Shown here: piece after piece, positions 49,974 through 58,725 of the stretch
Layout: each line of letters begins with the position of its first letter
How positions within the stretch are numbered: the stretch's first letter is position 1
Assembly: GCF_010384365.1 (NCBI RefSeq)
Contig: NZ_CP048397.1
Span: 4,774,001-4,838,000 of the forward strand
Origin: Streptomyces sp. S4.7
GTDB lineage: Bacteria > Actinomycetota > Actinomycetes > Streptomycetales > Streptomycetaceae
Reading direction: 5' to 3'
DNA: 64,000 nucleotides
The notes under the pieces: generated by a model
Told to the model about the DNA's origin: nothing
Database searches by the model: none
Seen by the model: the letters and a program-made list of their open reading frames with translations, nothing else
Program-made: the position numbers and the translations under genes

Positions 49974-52961
49974 TCATGGAGTCGGCGCCGTCGCCGGGGG
50001 AACGGGCAGCGGCTGCTCGGTCCAGATGGACTTGCCCGACGCGGTGTAGCGGGCGCCCCAGCGCTGCGCGAGGGCGGACACCAGTTGCAGTCCCCGTCCG
50101 CTCTCGTCGGTGGCGGAGGCCCGTCGGACGTGCGGTGTGGTCAGACTGCCGTCCGAGACCTCGCACACCAGGGTCCGGCCACGCAGCAGCCGCAGCCGCA
50201 CCGGGCCCCGCGCGTGCCGTATGACATTGCTGACCAGCTCACTGGCGAGCAGCTCCGTGGTCATGGCGAGGTCGTCGAGGTCCCAGGCGTCGAGCTGGGT
50301 ACGGATGTGCTCCCGCGCCTGGCCAGCGGCGACCGGATCCTGCGGCAGCGGCCAGGAGGCGATGTCCTCGGCGGCCAGCCTGCGCAGCCTGGCGATGAAC
50401 AGCACGGCGTCGTCCGCGGTCTGCTCCCCGGCGGGCAGCAGCGCGGAGACGACGGTGTCGCACAGCTGGTCCAGGCTCAGGTCCCCGTCGGCGCGCAGGG
50501 CGGCGGTGAGCACCCGGGTCAGCTCCCGCGTACCGGCCTCGATGTCCCGGCCGGCGGCTTCCACCAGTCCGTCGGTGAACAGGGCCAGCAGGCCGCCGTC
50601 GGGCACCGCCAGCTCGACGGTGTCGAAGGGCGGAACCGCGGCGCCGAGAGGCGGGTTGGCGGAGATCTCCGGAACGCGCGCCGTGTGGTCGGGGTGGACG
50701 ACGACCGGCGGGAGATGGCCGGCGCTCGCGAACACGCAGGTGTGGGTGGTGGGGTCGTACACGGCGTAGAGGCAGGTCGCGTAGAAGTCGTCCCCGAGGT
50801 CACTGACGATGCCGTTGAGCTGGCTGAGGATCTCGTCGGGCGGCAGTTCGAGGTCCGCGAGCGTACGTACGGCCGTCCGCAGCCGTCCCATCGTCGCCGC
50901 CTCGGACAGACCGTGCCCCATCACGTCACCGATGACGAGGGCGACCCGCTCGGCCGACAGCGGTATCAGGTCGTACCAGTCACCCCCGACGTCCAGGCGC
51001 CGGTCGGAGGGCAGATAGCGGGCGGCGGCGGTGGCCGCGGGCGGCGAGGGCAGGTGCCGGGGGAGCAGACCGCGCTGGAGTTCCTTGGCCCGCAGGTGCT
51101 CGGAGTCGTACAGCCGGGCCCGCTCCAGGGCCTGCGCGAGGAGCCCGCTGAGCGCGACGAGCAGGGTGCGCTCCTCGTCGCCGAGCAGCCGGGCGATGTC
51201 GAAGGAGATGACGCAGCAGCCCGTGGACCGCCCCGAGGCGATCAGCGGCAGGAAGGCCCATGCCTGACGTCCGTTGGCGGGGACGTCGGCCAGAGCGGGA
51301 TAGCGCATCTTCATCTCCGCCAGGGAGGAGATGAACAGGGGGGCACGGGTGCCGAGCACGTCCGACACGGGTGTGGCCGTGGTGAGCGGGAACGAGAGGA
51401 TCGTTTCGAGGTCCGCGGCCGGGTATCCGACGGAGCCGACCAGCCGCGTGAGATCGCCCTCGAAGGCCACCACGACCAGACCGGTGGCGCGGAACGGCTG
51501 CATGACGTGCTGGGCGACGGCCTTCACCACGTCGTCGGTGGTGAGCGCCTCCGCGAGCGCCGTGGTCAACTCGGCGATGCGGGCGGCCCGTTCGGTGGCG
51601 GCCCGGTCCGTGGCCAGGCGCTCCGCCTCGCGCGCCCGCTTCTCCGTGACGTCGGTGAGGTAGACGGTCAGACCTCCCGGCACGGGGACCAGACGCAGGT
51701 GGTACCAGCGCTGGTTGGCCGGTGACAGTACGTCGAGACCGACCGGCCGGTGATTCGCGACGGCCTGCCGGCAGAGGTCCTCCAGACCGGGCTCGCGGGC
51801 GAAGGGGATGTCCCACAGGACACGGCCGAGGAGTTCGTGCGAGGAGCCGAGTGCGCGCTGGGCCTCGATATTGGTGAAAGTGATCCGCCAGTCGGTGTCG
51901 ACCGCGAGGAATCCGTCGCTCATGTGCCGCAGCGCGTGGTCCACGTGTTCCCGGGCGACATGGGTCTGCGTCGTGTCCCACACGGTGCCGACCATGTGGT
52001 GGGGTTCCCCGTCCTCGCCGAGGATGACCCGGGCGCGTGCCTGGGCCCAGCCGAACGTCCCGTCGGGGCGGCACACGCGGTACTCGACGCCGTACACGCT
52101 CCGGGTGCGGATCGCCTCGTCGGTGTCGAGCATCACCCAGGGCAGATCCTCGGGATGGACCAGACCGAGCCATGTCTCGATCCGGTGGTCGAACGTGGTC
52201 GGATCGATGCCGAGCACCGTCATCGCCGCCTCGTCCCAGTCCAGCTCACCCGTCCGGATGTTCCAGTCCCAGGCGCCCACCCGGACGGCCTTGAGGGCCT
52301 GCTGGAGACGGGAGCCGTCCGGCGGCTCCGGCCACAGCTCGGGGTTCGAGCCGCGCGGGGCCGCGAGAGAGCGGGCCAGATGCCCGGCCGCCCCGCGGGC
52401 CACCTCCTCAAGGAAGGCACGCTGTTCGGCGGTCGGCTCCTCGCCCGTGGGCGTCAGTACGGAGAGCACGCCCATCAGACCGAGCGGTCCGGTCGGCGCG
52501 AGCAGTGGTACGGAGGCCAGGCCGCAGGAGGCGAGCACGCCCGGAGCCGCGTCCTCGGGGGGCGCGGGGTACTCCGAAGCGGGCGGCCCCGCCGCCGCCC
52601 GGCCGCGACCGGAGGGCCGGTCGGCGAAAGCGGGCGCCGGGCTCCACGCGTACTCGCCGCTCCGGGCGGCGCGGGCCGGGACCGTCGAGTCCTTCCCGGA
52701 CAGGTCCTGCCAGCGCTTCGTACCGGCCGGCGGCAGGCCGTCGGTGAGCATCAGATGAAGCCCCTTGTCCTGCCACAGGCTCCGCAGGTGCACCATCCCG
52801 CCCGGTCCGCCGAGGCCGCCGACCGCGTGGTGCAGCGCGCAGCGCAGCGCCTCCGTTTCGGAGACGTCGTCACCCACCGCGGCGAGTATGCGCAGACGAT
52901 CTGTCGCCGATCGTGCCGCTGTCGGCCGCGGACCTTGTTCGTTTCGTGGGTTCACGGTCAT
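49974..52961 (-). CDS. GAF-PAS-PP2C (SpoIIE) phosphatase with C-terminal HATPase
   Basis: A 995-residue multidomain regulator. An N-terminal GAF-like domain (about 30-215, LLAPTGPLGLMGVLSV) is followed by a PAS domain (about 235-360, LKAVRVGAWDWNIRTGELDW) and a second PAS (about 365-470). Another GAF (about 490-640), the PP2C phosphatase (about 660-870, DVGGDWYDLIPL, VIGDVMGHGLSEA) and the RsbW-like HATPase (about 880-985, LASELVSNVIRHARG) come next. It is a longer paralogue of the protein at 31311. It probably controls a sigma-factor partner-switching module; no partner is adjacent. ATG 52961 is preferred, with a weak ribosome site. Confidence 0.85.
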   Translation of the reverse strand: MTVNPRNEQGPRPTAARSATDRLRILAAVGDDVSETEALRCALHHAVGGLGGPGGMVHLRSLWQDKGLHLMLTDGLPPAGTKRWQDLSGKDSTVPARAARSGEYAWSPAPAFADRPSGRGRAAAGPPASEYPAPPEDAAPGVLASCGLASVPLLAPTGPLGLMGVLSVLTPTGEEPTAEQRAFLEEVARGAAGHLARSLAAPRGSNPELWPEPPDGSRLQQALKAVRVGAWDWNIRTGELDWDEAAMTVLGIDPTTFDHRIETWLGLVHPEDLPWVMLDTDEAIRTRSVYGVEYRVCRPDGTFGWAQARARVILGEDGEPHHMVGTVWDTTQTHVAREHVDHALRHMSDGFLAVDTDWRITFTNIEAQRALGSSHELLGRVLWDIPFAREPGLEDLCRQAVANHRPVGLDVLSPANQRWYHLRLVPVPGGLTVYLTDVTEKRAREAERLATDRAATERAARIAELTTALAEALTTDDVVKAVAQHVMQPFRATGLVVVAFEGDLTRLVGSVGYPAADLETILSFPLTTATPVSDVLGTRAPLFISSLAEMKMRYPALADVPANGRQAWAFLPLIASGRSTGCCVISFDIARLLGDEERTLLVALSGLLAQALERARLYDSEHLRAKELQRGLLPRHLPSPPAATAAARYLPSDRRLDVGGDWYDLIPLSAERVALVIGDVMGHGLSEAATMGRLRTAVRTLADLELPPDEILSQLNGIVSDLGDDFYATCLYAVYDPTTHTCVFASAGHLPPVVVHPDHTARVPEISANPPLGAAVPPFDTVELAVPDGGLLALFTDGLVEAAGRDIEAGTRELTRVLTAALRADGDLSLDQLCDTVVSALLPAGEQTADDAVLFIARLRRLAAEDIASWPLPQDPVAAGQAREHIRTQLDAWDLDDLAMTTELLASELVSNVIRHARGPVRLRLLRGRTLVCEVSDGSLTTPHVRRASATDESGRGLQLVSALAQRWGARYTASGKSIWTEQPLPVPPATAPTP

Positions 52962-53118
52962 GCACTCGCCCGCCAATCGACCGGGTTCCTTCCACCGGCC
53001 CGTCCCGCCCATTGTCTCTCGGCGCCGGGTCCGGGGCGAGGGAGCGGCGTGGAGACCGGTCCCGGTCCGGGCCGTGGCCGGCTCCGGGACTCCCGGCGCG
53101 TACGGCAGAATCGAAAGC

Positions 53119-53754
53119 ATGACGAGTCCCGATCAGTCCCCCGAGCCGGCCTACGCAGAGCGCGTCTTCCGGTCGCCCGCCGGTATCGCGGGCGGTGTGC
53201 TGCTGCTCGCGCTCGGCGCCTGGGTCGGGATCGACGCGCTGGTCCGGGGCCACGGCAGGACGCCGTGGCTCGCGCTCGCGGCCCTGCTGCTCGCCGTGCC
53301 GCTCGTGGTGGCCTTCACCATGCGGCCCGCGGTGTTCGCCAATGACGACCGGCTGCGGATCCGGAACCCGTTCCGCACGATCCTCCTGCCGTGGGCGTCC
53401 GTGGCCGATGTACGGGCCAGCTATTCGAGCGAGGTGTTCACCAAGGACGGCGCGAAGTACCAGCTGTGGGCGGTGCCCGTCTCGCTCCGCAGGCGCAAGC
53501 GCGCCGCGCGCCGGCAGTCGCAGCGCGCGCACGACGACCCGCACGGCAGGACGTCGGTGAACGTCGACGTGACCGACTCGCTCGCGCGGGCGGCGGACGC
53601 GGATCACACGGTCGCGGGGCTGCGAGAGCAGGCGGAGCGCTGCGCGTCGCGGGACACCGCGCGGGGGGAGCCGCAGGTGCGGTGGGCGTACGAGGTGATC
53701 GCACCGGCGCTGGCGGGGCTGGTGGTAATGCTGGTGCTGCTCGCGACGGGGTGA
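53119..53754 (+). CDS. PH-domain-like membrane protein
   Basis: A 211-residue protein. Two membrane helices are at about 20-42 and 48-68 (GIAGGVLLLALGAWVGIDAL and WLALAALLLAVPLVVAF), a soluble bacterial PH-like domain at about 70-140 (VFANDDRLRIRNPFRTILLPWASVADVRASYS, in part), an Arg-rich stretch, and a final helix near 190-210. This is the common Streptomyces PH-domain family protein of unknown role. ATG 53119 is the start. It is divergent from the phosphatase gene across 157 nt and ends near the perfect terminator at 53799. Confidence 0.8.
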   Translation: MTSPDQSPEPAYAERVFRSPAGIAGGVLLLALGAWVGIDALVRGHGRTPWLALAALLLAVPLVVAFTMRPAVFANDDRLRIRNPFRTILLPWASVADVRASYSSEVFTKDGAKYQLWAVPVSLRRRKRAARRQSQRAHDDPHGRTSVNVDVTDSLARAADADHTVAGLREQAERCASRDTARGEPQVRWAYEVIAPALAGLVVMLVLLATG

Positions 53755-53798
53755 ACGCGGGTCGGTTCGCACCGGGGTCCGCCCGATGGCCGGTCCGT

Positions 53799-53842
53799 CC
53801 TCGATCGCCGGACGGGCGGAGAAGCCCGTCCGGCGATCGAGG
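53799..53842. terminator. Perfect 19-bp bidirectional terminator
   Basis: Bases 53799-53817 are the exact reverse complement of 53824-53842, loop GGAGAA. It shares the core CGCCGGACGGGC with the hairpin at 13856-13902. It separates the PH-like gene from the convergent phospho-sugar mutase. Confidence 0.92.
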
Positions 53843-53850
53843 GCAGGGCT

Positions 53851-55500
53851 TCAGATGCCCGCCGCCTCCGCCAGATCACGCTTGAGGGACGTCAGCAGCT
53901 CCGTGCCGACGGTGCGCGCCGACGGCAGGTCCGCCGCGGTGCGGACCGGGATCACGGCCTCCAGGTAGCACTTGAGCTTCGGTTCCGTACCGCTCGGGCG
54001 GACGATCACCCGGGCCCGGTACGCCCCGTCCAGGTGGTAGCGCAGGCCGTCCGTCGGCGGCAGGCCCGACGCGCCCGCCGAGAGGTCCTCCGACGACGTG
54101 ACCGTCAGACCCGCGAGGACCGTCGGCGGGTCGTCACGCAGACGGTCCATCGCCCGCGCGATCAGTGACAGGTCCTTCACACGCGCCGACAGCTGGTCCG
54201 TCGCGTGGAGGCCGTGCGCGAGCGCCAGGTCGTCCAGGAGGTCCGCGAGGCCCCGGCCCTGCTCCTTCAGCTCCGACGCCAGCTCCGCGACGAGCAGCGC
54301 CGCCGTGATGCCGTCCTTGTCGCGTACGCCGTCGGGATCGACGCAGTAGCCGAGCGCTTCCTCGTAGCCGTAGCGCAGGCCCTCGACGCGGGCGATCCAC
54401 TTGAAGCCGGTGAGCGTCTCCTCGTAACCGACCCCCGCCGCCTCCGCGATCCGCCCGAGCAGCGACGACGACACGATCGACTCCGCGAACACACCCGTCG
54501 CGCCCTTGTTCACCAGGTGTGCGGCCAGCAGCGCGCCCACCTCGTCGCCGCGCAGCATCCGCCAGCCGCTCTCGGCGTCCGCGTCCGGGACGGCCACCGC
54601 GCAGCGGTCGGCGTCCGGGTCGTTGGCGATGACGATGTCGGGGGCGGCGCGGCGGGCCGTGGCGAAGGCCAGGTCCATCGCGCCCGGCTCCTCCGGGTTC
54701 GGGAAGGCGACGGTGGGGAAGTCCGGGTCGGGCTCGGCCTGTTCGGCCACCGGTACGGGCGCGGGGAAGCCGGCCCGCGCGAAAGCGGCGTTCAGCGTCT
54801 GCGTACCGACCCCGTGCAGCGCCGTGTGTACCACGCGCGCCGTACGGGGGGATCCGGCGCTCAGCACGGCGTCCGTGCGCTCCAGATACGCGGCGAGCAC
54901 CTCGTCGCCGAGGATCTCCCAGCCGTCGTCGGGGCGGGGCACCGAGTCCAGGGGCCCGACGGCGTCGATCCCGGCCGCGATCTCGCCGTCCATGGGCGGC
55001 ACGATCTGGGAGCCGTCGCCGAGGTAGACCTTGTAGCCGTTGTCCCGCGGCGGGTTGTGGCTCGCGGTGACCTCCACCCCGGCCACGGCCCCGAGGTGCC
55101 GTACGGCGAACGCGAGCAGGGGCGTGGGCAGCGGACGCGGCAGTACGGCGGCGCGCAGCCCGGCCCCGGTCATCACCGCGGCGGTGTCACGCGCGAAGTC
55201 GGCTGATTTGTGGCGGGCGTCGTAGCCGATGACGACGAGACCGCCGCCCTGACCGGTGGCCTTGAGGTACGCCGCGAGACCGGCGGCGGCGCGGATGACC
55301 ACCGACCGGTTCATCCGCATCGGCCCGGCGCCCAGCTCGCCGCGGAGTCCGGCCGTGCCGAACTGGAGCGTGCCGCTGAACCGTTCGGCGAGCGAGTCCA
55401 GGTCACCGGAGCCGACCAGCTCCCGCAACTCGCGCCGGGTGTCGGCGTCCGGGTCCTCGGCGAGCCACGCCTCGGCCCGCGCGATGAGGTCCTGCTGCAC
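53851..55500 (-). CDS. Phospho-sugar mutase (phosphomannomutase/phosphopentomutase family)
   Basis: A 549-residue alpha-D-phosphohexomutase superfamily protein of the PGM2/phosphopentomutase-like branch. Motifs in order: LQFGTAGLRGELGAG, VTASHNPPRDNGYKVY with the phospho-Ser, ANDPDADRCAVAV as the metal loop, the substrate loop GYCVDPDG with GVRDKDG, and RPSGTEPKLKCYLE for phosphate binding. With PNP directly upstream (47-nt gap), it likely converts ribose- and deoxyribose-1-phosphate to the 5-phosphates used by DeoC. Many such genes are annotated as phosphomannomutase. GTG 55500 has GGAAGG 9 nt upstream; GTG 55536 is an alternative. Confidence 0.88.
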   Translation of the reverse strand: MQQDLIARAEAWLAEDPDADTRRELRELVGSGDLDSLAERFSGTLQFGTAGLRGELGAGPMRMNRSVVIRAAAGLAAYLKATGQGGGLVVIGYDARHKSADFARDTAAVMTGAGLRAAVLPRPLPTPLLAFAVRHLGAVAGVEVTASHNPPRDNGYKVYLGDGSQIVPPMDGEIAAGIDAVGPLDSVPRPDDGWEILGDEVLAAYLERTDAVLSAGSPRTARVVHTALHGVGTQTLNAAFARAGFPAPVPVAEQAEPDPDFPTVAFPNPEEPGAMDLAFATARRAAPDIVIANDPDADRCAVAVPDADAESGWRMLRGDEVGALLAAHLVNKGATGVFAESIVSSSLLGRIAEAAGVGYEETLTGFKWIARVEGLRYGYEEALGYCVDPDGVRDKDGITAALLVAELASELKEQGRGLADLLDDLALAHGLHATDQLSARVKDLSLIARAMDRLRDDPPTVLAGLTVTSSEDLSAGASGLPPTDGLRYHLDGAYRARVIVRPSGTEPKLKCYLEAVIPVRTAADLPSARTVGTELLTSLKRDLAEAAGI

Positions 55501-55547
55501 TGTGGGTTTCCCTTCCTGGGCCCGCTCGGAGGTCACACGACAAGCTC

Positions 55548-56378
55548 TCAGATGCGTTCGAGCACCTGTGCCAGCAGGGCACCCATCTGCGTGGCCGAGT
55601 CCCGGCCCGCCTGGAGGACCTCTTCGTGGTTGAGCGGTTCGCCCGACAGGCCGGCCGCCAGGTTCGTCACCAGCGAGATGCCGAGCACCTCGGCGCCCGC
55701 CTCGCGCGCCGCGATGGCCTCCAGCACGGTGGACATGCCGACGAGGTCGCCACCCAGCACCCGGACCATGTTGATCTCGGCGGGCGTCTCGTAGTGCGGG
55801 CCGGGGAACTGGACGTACACGCCCTCCTCCAGAGCGGGGTCCACCTCCTTGCACAGCGCGCGCAGCCGGGGCGAGTAGAGGTCCGTGAGGTCCACGAAGT
55901 TCGCGCCGACGATCGGTGAGGCCGCCGTCAGATTGATGTGGTCGCTGATCAGCACCGGCTGCCCCGGGCGCATGCCCTCGCGCAGCCCGCCGCAGCCGTT
56001 CGTCAGGACGACGGTCTTGCAGCCGGCGGCGACCGCCGTACGGACACCGTGGGCGACGGCCGCGACGCCGCGGCCCTCGTAGTAGTGCGTACGGCCCAGG
56101 AAGACCAGCGCGCGCTTCTCGGCGATCGCGTAGGAGCGGATCGTCCCGCCGTGCCCGGCGACGACCGGCGGGGGGAAGCCCGGCAGTTCGGTCACCGGGA
56201 ACTCGGCCTCGGGTGCTCCCAGCGCGTCGACGGCGGGTGCCCAGCCGGAGCCCATCACCAGGGCGACGTCATGGGTCTCGGCGCCGGTGAGTTCGCGCAG
56301 GCGCACCGCGGCGGCGGAGGCGGCGGCGTGAGGGTCGGCGGATCCGTCGGCCGTGGCCGGGATAACAGATGCGTTCAC
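55548..56378 (-). CDS. Purine-nucleoside phosphorylase, trimeric type
   Basis: A 276-residue PNP of the trimeric (PunA/human-like) type. It shows MGSGWAPAVDALG, LPGFPPPVVAGHGG, FLGRTHYYEGRGVAAVAHGVR, TNGCGGLREGMRPG, the phosphate/ribose site FPGPHYETPAEINM, GMSTVLEAIAAREAGAEVLG and SLVTNLAAG. It cleaves inosine, guanosine and their deoxy forms. It is first in a two-gene operon with the phospho-sugar mutase. The start is GTG 56378; ribosome site weak. A perfect copy of the palindromic operator is 25 nt upstream. Confidence 0.93.
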   Translation of the reverse strand: MNASVIPATADGSADPHAAASAAAVRLRELTGAETHDVALVMGSGWAPAVDALGAPEAEFPVTELPGFPPPVVAGHGGTIRSYAIAEKRALVFLGRTHYYEGRGVAAVAHGVRTAVAAGCKTVVLTNGCGGLREGMRPGQPVLISDHINLTAASPIVGANFVDLTDLYSPRLRALCKEVDPALEEGVYVQFPGPHYETPAEINMVRVLGGDLVGMSTVLEAIAAREAGAEVLGISLVTNLAAGLSGEPLNHEEVLQAGRDSATQMGALLAQVLERI

Positions 56379-56403
56379 GCGGAAGAGGGTAACCGCTCAG
56401 GCC

Positions 56404-56415
56404 CTACGCGCGTAG
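56404..56415. promoter_or_regulatory. Nucleoside-regulon operator, upstream of PNP
   Basis: A perfect palindrome CTACGCGCGTAG, followed by AT (that is, AT-CTACGCGCGTAG read on the minus strand), 25 nt before the PNP start at 56378. Identical to the copies before add and deoC. Confidence 0.8.
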
Positions 56416-56515
56416 ATGATCGAGCATACGGTCTTCGGATCGTTGTGTTGTCGTTTTCGACGAACGCCCGGGTCAGGCGCCTGTCAGGGCCTGTGCGTGC
56501 GGGTCGGGTGCCCGT

Positions 56516-56953
56516 TCAGCACGCGCGCTTTCGCAGTTCCATCACATAGTCGTGCGGCGCCCCGGCCGATTCCGCCGCCTCCGCCAGCTCGCCGAGATAG
56601 CGCGCGGAGGGCAGCCCGCCCTCGTACCCGTTCAGGACGTACAGCCAGGCCGGCTCCTTGCCGTCCAGCGTGTCCACGCGCACCCGCATCCGCCGGTATA
56701 TGTCGAGGCCGACACCCTCCCAGCGGTCCATCGAGTCCTCGTCCATCGGGGCGATGTCGTACAGCGCCACGAAGACCTGGGAACGGGGCGCCTCCACAAG
56801 GGTGACCAGCGCACCCTCCCAGCCCATCTGCTCCCCGCCGAAGGTGAGCCGCCAGCCGTTGAGCCAGCCGGTGCCGCGCAGCGGGGAGTGCGGGGCGCGG
56901 CGGGACATCAGCCGCGCGTCGAGGTTGCCGGCGTACGCGGCGTAGAGCGACAT
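56516..56953 (-). CDS. Gamma-glutamylcyclotransferase-like protein
   Basis: A 145-residue protein of the GGCT/AIG2-like fold. The N-terminus SLYAAYAGNLDARLMSRRAP carries the YAxxxNL substrate loop. LRGTGWLNGWRLTFGG, ALYDIAPMDEDSMDRWEGV supplies the catalytic Glu region, and WLYVLNGYEGGLPSARYLGEL ends the core. Members release pyroglutamate from gamma-glutamyl peptides or amines, or are unassigned. ATG 56953 is chosen because the motif begins immediately. It is divergent from the lpdA-like gene across about 200 nt. Confidence 0.8.
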   Translation of the reverse strand: MSLYAAYAGNLDARLMSRRAPHSPLRGTGWLNGWRLTFGGEQMGWEGALVTLVEAPRSQVFVALYDIAPMDEDSMDRWEGVGLDIYRRMRVRVDTLDGKEPAWLYVLNGYEGGLPSARYLGELAEAAESAGAPHDYVMELRKRAC

Positions 56954-57155
56954 GGGGACGAGGGTACGGGAGGGACGCGCGTGCACGGTGAATCACACGG
57001 GCGCGGGCCGTGCGTCACCGGCGGGGAGGGACCCGGGGCGAAGCAACTCGAAGAGTGCGGGACAATGGCGTACGTACTGCATCCTCCGGGGGCTCCCCGG
57101 ACTCCCGGCCGGGACGGCAGACGGGTCGGGTCGACAACGGTAGGCGGACTTTTTC

Positions 57156-58595
57156 GTGACCCGGATCGTGATCATCGGCGGCGGACCCGGCGGATACGAG
57201 GCGGCCCTGGTGGCCGCACAGCTCGGCGCCGAGGTGAGCGTCGTGGACTGTGACGGCCTCGGCGGGGCCTCGGTGCTCACCGACTGCGTACCGTCCAAGA
57301 CCCTCATCGCGACGGCCGAGGTGATGACCACCTTCGACTCCTCCTACGAGGAGCTGGGCATCATCGTCGCCGACGACACCCCGCCGCTCGAACAGGCCGC
57401 CCGTGTGGTCGGCGTGGACCTCGGCAAGGTCAACCGGCGGGTGAAGCGCCTCGCGCTCGCCCAGTCCCACGACATCACCGCCTCCGTCACCCGGGCCGGC
57501 GCCCGCGTGCTGCGCGGCCGGGGCCGGCTCGACGGCCGGCAGGCCACCGACGGCTCCCGCCGGGTGATCGTGACCTCGGCCGACGGCTCGGAGGAGTCGC
57601 TGACCGCCGACGCCGTGCTGATCGCGACGGGCGCGCACCCGCGCGAGATCCCCGACGCGCTCCCCGACGGCGAGCGCATCCTCAACTGGACGCAGGTGTA
57701 CGACCTCACGGAGCTGCCCGAGGAACTGATCGTGGTCGGCTCCGGCGTCACCGGCGCCGAGTTCGCCGGGGCCTACCAGGCGCTCGGCTCCCACGTCACG
57801 CTCGTCTCCTCGCGCGACCGGGTGCTGCCCGGCGAGGACCCGGACGCCGCCGCCGTACTGGAGGACGTCTTCCGGCGCCGCGGCATGAACGTGATGTCGC
57901 GCTGCCGCGCCTCGTCCGCCAAGCGCGTCGGCGACCGCGTCGAGGTGACGCTCGCCGACGGCCGGGTCATCTCCGGCACGCACTGTCTGATGGCCGTCGG
58001 CGCGATCCCCAACGCCGAGGGCATGGGCCTGGAGGAGGCGGGGGTCCGCGTCAAGGACTCGGGCCACATCTGGACCGACCGGGTGTCGCGTACGTCCGCG
58101 CCCGGCGTCTACGCGGCGGGCGACGTGACCGGCATCTTCGCGCTCGCCTCGGTCGCCGCGATGCAGGGCCGCATCGCGATGTACCACTTCCTCGGCGACG
58201 CGGTGGCCCCGCTCAACCTCAAGACCGTCTCGTCCAACGTCTTCACCGACCCGGAGATCGCGACCGTCGGCTACAGCCAGTCGGACGTCGACAGCGGGAA
58301 GATCGACGCGCGGGTCGTCAAGCTGCCGCTGCTGCGCAACCCGCGGGCCAAGATGCAGGGCATCAGGGACGGTTTCGTCAAGATCCTCTGCCGGCCGGGC
58401 ACCGGGATCGTCGTCGGCGGCGTCGTCGTCGCGCCGCGCGCCAGCGAGCTGATTCATCCCATCTCGATCGCGGTCGACAACAATATGACCGTCGAACAGA
58501 TCGCAAACGCATTCACTGTGTACCCCTCTCTGTCGGGCTCGATCGCCGAGGTGGCGCGGCAGTTGCACAGCCGTAAGAGCGACGACGAGGGTTGA
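57156..58595 (+). CDS. lpdA: LpdA-type NAD(P)H-quinone reductase, flavoprotein disulfide reductase family
   Basis: A 479-residue FAD flavoprotein. It has IVIIGGGPGGYEAALVAAQLG (FAD fold), the NAD domain VVGSGVTGAEFAGAYQALG (about 190), VYAAGDVTG, and a dimerisation domain with PEIATVGYSQ. The active-site segment is GGASVLTDCVPSKTL: the first of the two redox Cys is Ser, so it is not a true dihydrolipoamide dehydrogenase. This matches Mycobacterium tuberculosis LpdA (Rv3303c), an NAD(P)H:quinone reductase. The catalytic His pair at the C-terminus is also absent or changed. GTG 57156 has AGGCGGA upstream. It is transcribed in the same direction as the DeoR regulator 130 nt downstream. Confidence 0.88.
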   Translation: MTRIVIIGGGPGGYEAALVAAQLGAEVSVVDCDGLGGASVLTDCVPSKTLIATAEVMTTFDSSYEELGIIVADDTPPLEQAARVVGVDLGKVNRRVKRLALAQSHDITASVTRAGARVLRGRGRLDGRQATDGSRRVIVTSADGSEESLTADAVLIATGAHPREIPDALPDGERILNWTQVYDLTELPEELIVVGSGVTGAEFAGAYQALGSHVTLVSSRDRVLPGEDPDAAAVLEDVFRRRGMNVMSRCRASSAKRVGDRVEVTLADGRVISGTHCLMAVGAIPNAEGMGLEEAGVRVKDSGHIWTDRVSRTSAPGVYAAGDVTGIFALASVAAMQGRIAMYHFLGDAVAPLNLKTVSSNVFTDPEIATVGYSQSDVDSGKIDARVVKLPLLRNPRAKMQGIRDGFVKILCRPGTGIVVGGVVVAPRASELIHPISIAVDNNMTVEQIANAFTVYPSLSGSIAEVARQLHSRKSDDEG

Positions 58596-58725
58596 CGCAG
58601 GTCATGGGCGTGCGTGGGCATCGGCCCACGCTCCCATACCACTTGGCGACGCTTCGAATGTTCACCTTCCGTATTTCGGGGCGAACCGCTGAAAGCAGAC
58701 GGCCGTCCAGGTTACTGTCGGTTTC

